Source of the DNA: Glandiceps talaboti
Lineage: Eukaryota > Hemichordata > Enteropneusta > Spengelidae
Direction of reading: 5' to 3'
Length of the DNA stretch: 64,000 nucleotides
Assembly (NCBI RefSeq): GCF_964340395.1
Contig: NC_135553.1
Coordinates: 7,133,501 to 7,197,500 of the forward strand
Below the pieces are notes generated by a model, which worked only from the letters and a program-made list of their open reading frames with translations, searched no databases and was not told the origin of the DNA. A program made the translations under genes and the position numbers. This document shows positions 37,801 through 64,000 of this stretch, piece after piece. The stretch's first letter is position 1. Each line of letters opens with the position of its first letter.

Positions 37801-40672
37801 GTAATTTGTACTTTATGTTGTGAGGTTGTTATGGAAACGCTTGTTATTGAGGCTAGACATGAAATAACTGTTACTGTAATGCTGTAATGGTGTTATCGAA
37901 GCATTAAAGAGCTGTAAAGGCTAACTAGGGATACTTGAGAGGTAAGTACTGTCTTGACATTTCCATTGCGATGTTCTTTTTAAAACCATGAAAGAGAGGG
38001 CTCGCAAAATGTATATCAGGCAAATAGAAGATTGAAAAGTTTGATTTCCTCTCTCTCTGATATTCAGACATCTTGGGGTCGTTTTAATACTTGATATTGT
38101 TCATGTCTAGCATTCCCAAGGGATAGTGACAGATTACTTTTGGATCATGCATTTTACGACTACACTTTGTTAGTGTCGACATGTTTGACGTGAACTGAAT
38201 AACCTAAATATAAACGCACAAGGTTTGCTTTGTAGTACGATATTCAATACTTTATTGTACAACTCATGTATTTACGAAGAGCAACGTTTTAGAATTCATA
38301 GGAATGCCTTAGTTGTGAAGTTGTTTTAGCATATGTACAAATGTGTTACTTTCTAGTTAGATGGGGTAAAGAAGTTTTACTTATTTATTTGAAACCCTAA
38401 CGCACCAGCTTCCCATCACCACTTTAAACATATTATCCAATCACTTATTTGTATTCCTGTCATCGCTTGTATATGATTTGCACATAAACTTTGACCATTT
38501 CCTTAGCCATTTACTTTACATCGACATGCATAGGGGATTAGGTCAAGGTTCACAATCCATTGATTGGGTCATGGGTCACCATCCATTGATTGGGTCAAGA
38601 GTCACCTTATACATCACGTATTAAATCATAACTTAATGAAAACTGTCAAGTTCAGAGACGTTGAATTTTAGTAAATATACGAGAAAATTTCGCACGGAGA
38701 GACTCGTATTTTTTCTTTTTCCCCACAAAGAACAAGATATATGAGGAGTGTACACTGTGCCTTCTTCAATCGCCATCCTGTAGATCGTAAACCAATGAAA
38801 CGTAAACGATGATCTCATAATCTATATAATAATGAATAATCGGTGATCATAAACGTAATAGTAGATAATCATGTTACAGACGAATGCCTATGTGTATAAA
38901 GTAAGTGGTTACATTATTTTCGAGGAAATCACTTTCGACTTTCTATAGGTTTCAAAAAAGTTTGTCAGACTTCGTTTTAAGTACAATTCCGATTGATTAA
39001 AACAACCCAGTATATGCTAGGCTCCAAGCATAAAGTACACTTACTTATGCCTGAGTTATGTAGTTAGATTGAATTACATGATTATAGTCTGATTAATGTT
39101 TACTTTTTACTGACAAAAGTGCAATACAGAGACCAAAGCATTTGCCCTTGGAAGTACAGAAATATGTTCTGAATTTGAGATTACCTGTGCTAAATCTAAG
39201 TGGATCTTCAGGCAATTGTAATTGGCTAACCTCCAAATTTAAGTCACATGGGTCGTGATTACGTGATAGATGTGCATATAAAGATCCACTTAGATTTCGC
39301 AGAGCTGGTGGTGGTGGTCAATTCAAATTCAGTTTTACATGAGATAATTCACTGTATTTTTCATTTCAAGTTATGTAGATTTTACTTTCAATTACTTCTC
39401 TTTGCCACCATGTACATTTCTGCAAAATGAGAACTGTAAAACTTCAGTCATTTATTACAAGTCTTGTAACGTTCATTGAGAACTTTGTAAAAATAAATGT
39501 GCAATAAAATGTATCATTATATATAGCAATTATGTATTCACGAAAGAAATTGCAATTGATATTTGTTTTTTTTCTTGTTTTTTTTTTTTCAAATGCACCT
39601 TGCATTTACTCTGTTTTCGGGAACTACACTACCTACGCCAAAACTGTGTATTGCTAGACAAATGATAAAATGGAAAGTATATGTTGCCTACTTTTAATCA
39701 TACACCATTTCAATATTTCATCCCAGCTCGCCAATTTTCAACAGCTGAGTGGGTTCTCTAAAAGTTCTTCTTTATAATGGGATCCCCAGGTTAGTTGCAT
39801 CATTTTACATGCCTTAATGAAGATGAAGAACCTGTCTACTGCTTCCTACTATGGGAGCGGAGGGGGGCAAGTATTATACTGAACTTCGAGCGTCGTTATC
39901 AATTCAAAATACCTTGTTACAGTAGTAATTTTATGTTCCTGTTAAGTCAACCAACCTTTCCCCTACATATTACGTAAAGGAGATTGGTTCCTAATGATAC
40001 TTATATACCTTTCATGTCTTGACTTGTATTCTTACACTACTTTTAAGCTTGCCTTTCTGCTTATCTGCACTATTAATACATTCGTGCTGGGACTGATAAG
40101 AGGCAACATGCTACCGGGTATGTTTTTATTCTTAGAGTGCAGGATATGCTCATTAGAAGTCTATTTGTGAGTAAGGTACCATGATTAATAACGCCTGCCA
40201 GAAACTGAGGAAGTTGTCAACAACTATATCATTGAACTTTGGACCGATTTTGTCTTCTTCCAAGACTTACACTCTTTAGACACAGTCTGAAAAACAACAG
40301 TTGTAAACTCAGTATACAATAATTCGCTATACATTGCCAGCAAGTATAGCATATCAGTGCCTATTTATTTTTGTTTTGTATATGGATGTCATTGTGATCA
40401 AAGATAAGCCTTAAAGTTCTGTAAAATTCTAAAGTGCAGTGTGTTAACCTTGATTGAATACATAGTATGTCTTATAAACATAGTTCCCTCTTTTAAAAAG
40501 CCCAAGGACAATGTCCAGCGTTAGCTTTAGCCATCGGCACTACTAAAAGTGTTGTTAGAAGTATTTAATTGAAACTGTTTGTTTTTTCTATATTTTAGTA
40601 TGAACAGTTTACTGGACCGCAATTATCACAGATATCATACATAAAATCGTGTATTTTAGATGGATAATCGAG

Positions 40673-40766
40673 AACACAACACAACACAACACAACACAGC
40701 ACACCACAGCACAGCACAGCACAGCCACAACACAACACAACACAACACAACACAACACAAACACAA
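40673..40766. repeat. (ACACA)n array with CAGCA interruptions
   Basis: Two ACACA blocks around a short (CAGCA)n segment at about 40696-40722, the same unit as the 30.15-kb array. Confidence 0.95.
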
Positions 40767-40829
40767 ACACAGACACAGACACAGACACAGACACAGACAC
40801 AGACACAGACACAGACACAGACACAGACA
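40767..40829. repeat. (ACAGAC)n hexanucleotide array
   Basis: About ten copies of the 6-bp unit, directly joined to the ACACA array. Confidence 0.95.
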
Positions 40830-41651
40830 TTGAAAGGAGTTGAATATTACATGTATTTTCTTGAACATGATAACTTAACCAAATGACCTACATGACCCTG
40901 TACATTCCAATGCACCTAGTTTACTGGTCATTTAGCTTGTGTGAAATTGAGTGTGAAACTAAAATGAAAAGGTGTAATTATGTTATCAGGATACCTAGGG
41001 ATTGGCTTAACGTTTTCACGCGAAGTCAATTTAATGAAATCTCAAAGTGATTAACAGTCACAATCGCACCATCTAGTATGTCAAACATTTGATAATAATG
41101 TCATTCTATTAGACTAAGAGTAAACACAAGCTTCTCTACGTTGAAGCTAAATGGTCTATTGGAATCCCCCTATCTGCGTGTAACCTTCTCTTCCATATAG
41201 TTCAAAAACAGTCACATTTATTGAACATGCGATCACAAGTGGATGGGTGGGTGGATGGGTGTTATTTCAAGCCTAATCATTCAACAATTTTAAGGTGTAT
41301 ACCATGACCCCATGATTACCAAACGTATGTGAAATCTGTCGAACTGACACAAGTATAACATACAATTTAGCAATACCATAGCGAAAAACGTTCATTTGTT
41401 CCAAAGACAGACAAACAGAAAACCACCGCATTACTTTCAACTCAATTCACTTTCTTTTTTAATTCTAAATGAATAGCAAATTCCTATTACTAATACATGT
41501 AATCTTAATAAATGTCACGCCATTTTCACATGCTTTGTTCCATTTTCTATTACTGTTACATTACATACTATGCATATTGCATAACCAATCTTTATATTAT
41601 GTTCACTAGTGTTGAAATCATCTCGTTTGTCGGAAGCTTTGTACAGTACAC

Positions 41652-41653
<2 letters not shown>

Positions 41654-41701
<48 letters not shown>
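41654..41701. repeat. (GT)n microsatellite
   Basis: About 24 uninterrupted dinucleotides. Confidence 0.97.
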
Positions 41702-41705
<4 letters not shown>

Positions 41706-42501
41706 ATGGGTATTATGTTACCAACATGTGAGTTGGTCCCTGGATGAGGAAAATCCAAATGATGGCATAGGAGGAAGTCCATCTTTTTTCACAACGAGGG
41801 CGCTATGCACTGTACAAATAATACATTATATACTTGTCACTCTACATCTGTTGGTATGGCAGCATTGAAATTACAGGCAATTCAATTTTCAGGCACAATG
41901 GCATATCTTAACTTAGCAAAATAATCCTTTCAATCATTCAATCAGTTTCTTATCATGTTTTTTTGAACGATAATACTGAATATGTAATAAAGGGATACAC
42001 TTTATGGAGACCGTACCGACCGTTACTGGTGGTTTGTACAAACAGCTTATATACACACATCATTGATCAAAACATTTCTAGCGGTACGATTGAATAAATA
42101 ACTGACGACTTATACATGACAACTCAATAAAACTGAATTGGTGAAATACCGTTTTGCTTAAAGAGAAAACAATTTTTTGAAAAGATTGTTATATATTCAT
42201 GGAAAAATTCTACAATATTTCCAATGAGTTTTAAAATTTGATTATATCGACGCATAAATTTATTTCATAATTGCTGCTTCAAATTACTTTCAGCGAGCAT
42301 TATATTTTAAGAATTGGTTATTTAAATGTTTATCTTAATAATGTCGGAATAAAACCTTCAGTGGTAAGGGAGAAAGTAATCAAGGAAACGTAGATTTATT
42401 ATGACAATGTAGCGCCCTTATTTCACTTTATAGTAATCTATTATTAAAATATACAATCCAACTTTATTTCATAATTCATTACATTTATTGATTCAAAAGC
42501 C

Positions 42502-42641
42502 GTGTATAGATCACAGCGACAGCATATACATGTACATGTGTATAGACCACAGCGACAGTAGACGTGCAAGGCCCAAAAGCGAATACGTGCATATCTAGAG
42601 AGCAGAGCAAAGGGTGGACTGTGGACAGACCTTAGCGACAG
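42502..42641 (+). promoter_or_regulatory. three spaced copies of a GACCACAGCGACAG-like motif before the start codon
   Basis: Copies begin near 42502 (GTATAGATCACAGCGACAG), 42539 (GTATAGACCACAGCGACAG) and 42621 (diverged, GACAGACCTTAGCGACAG). The last copy ends 8 bp before the ATG, so it is in the 5' leader. They could be regulatory sites or a small decaying tandem repeat. Confidence 0.35.
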
Positions 42642-42648
42642 TTATAAA

Positions 42649-63588
<20,940 letters not shown>

Positions 63589-64000
63589 GTACAGTTTGCT
63601 ACCCTTGTTCATAACATTTCACTTACGTAACTTACAATAGTGAAACTAAAAGTATTTAGTCAACCCTGCCTAGATCTAAAATGTGTTTGAAAGTATTGTG
63701 TTTAATTTCACTACACTACTGGCAGAACTTCAGATACTAGTATTCAAACACATGCAAAAGTAAACAGCAACAGTCGCGCCAACTCTAAATATTACAAGCT
63801 GAATGTTAAAATCTGCAATCTGTTAACCTGCTTGAGTTTTTTCTTTTCCTTGTCTATACCCCGACGCGACCGTCATAATTTGGTAGTGCTTACCCGTTTC
63901 AGTGAAAACACCTTTCGTCACGTATAATCAAAGGTAGAATCAAACAGTAACCAAAATCTGGAGAAGATTGCTGTAATTTTAAAAAAATCTTAGGAGAGGT
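63589..64000 (+). other. intron 26, right edge
   Basis: No further exon is visible to the end of the window, so the gene is cut by the edge. Confidence 0.6.

Larger units (their letters stand above)
34860..42500. other. intergenic, no supported gene
   Basis: The stretch between the two receptor genes holds AT-rich simple sequence (about 36655-36805), a short direct repeat at about 38549-38600 (CCATTGATTGGGTCA, two copies), and the arrays at 40.67-40.83 and 41.65-41.70 kb. The 130-codon minus frame at 35746-36138 has no domain and lies in AT-rich DNA. Confidence 0.5.

Noticed and set aside
37573-37887. Overlapping frames on both strands (104 and 63 codons)
   Set aside because: Neither strand shows a domain. 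The locally higher GC may reflect an old repeat, but I could not identify one.

Overview
The window is invertebrate-animal nuclear DNA. It is AT-rich and gene-sparse, full of microsatellites and decayed transposons, and its genes are split by introns of a few hundred to about 1,200 bp with canonical GT/AG signals and a strict phase-1 exon pattern. A hyalin-repeat (HYR) rich adhesion receptor, a galanin/allatostatin-A type peptide receptor and CR1/L2-like retroelements together point to a marine invertebrate deuterostome. A hemichordate (acorn worm) is my first guess and amphioxus the second. This is inference from gene content, not proof.

Region by region: 1-33.6 kb is mostly gene-poor. It holds a tRNA-Ser(CGA) gene on the minus strand (2446-2527), many simple repeats, a candidate TATA promoter with a non-coding first exon (about 9635-9949), and a cluster of octamer motifs beside a small broken ORF (14.4-15.1 kb). 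A perfect DR5 nuclear-receptor site (15.41 kb) and a 200-bp foldback element (15.52-15.72 kb) follow. Two minus-strand non-LTR retrotransposon relics lie at 17.83-18.71 kb and 28.91-29.64 kb. 33.66-34.69 kb is an intact single-exon rhodopsin-class GPCR. 34.8-42.5 kb is intergenic.

From 42.65 kb to the right edge runs one large plus-strand gene, reconstructed here as 26 exons (about 1,704 residues so far, 3' end outside the window). In order it encodes a signal peptide, a fucolectin/F5-8C-like domain, two copies of an unnamed four-cysteine module, ten HYR-type domains, a Sushi/CCP domain, a calcium-binding EGF domain, a HormR domain and most of a GAIN domain with a furin-like site. This is the extracellular half of an adhesion-GPCR-like receptor. 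The GPS and seven-helix region should lie just beyond 64,000.

The most interesting signal is the HYR block. Eight of the ten HYR exons form a young tandem array in which exon and flanking intron were duplicated together, and two copies differ at only a few residues. The gene therefore seems to be lengthening its stalk by unit duplication. The peptide GPCR and the adhesion receptor are separate transcription units on the same strand, and nothing in the sequence shows that they work together.
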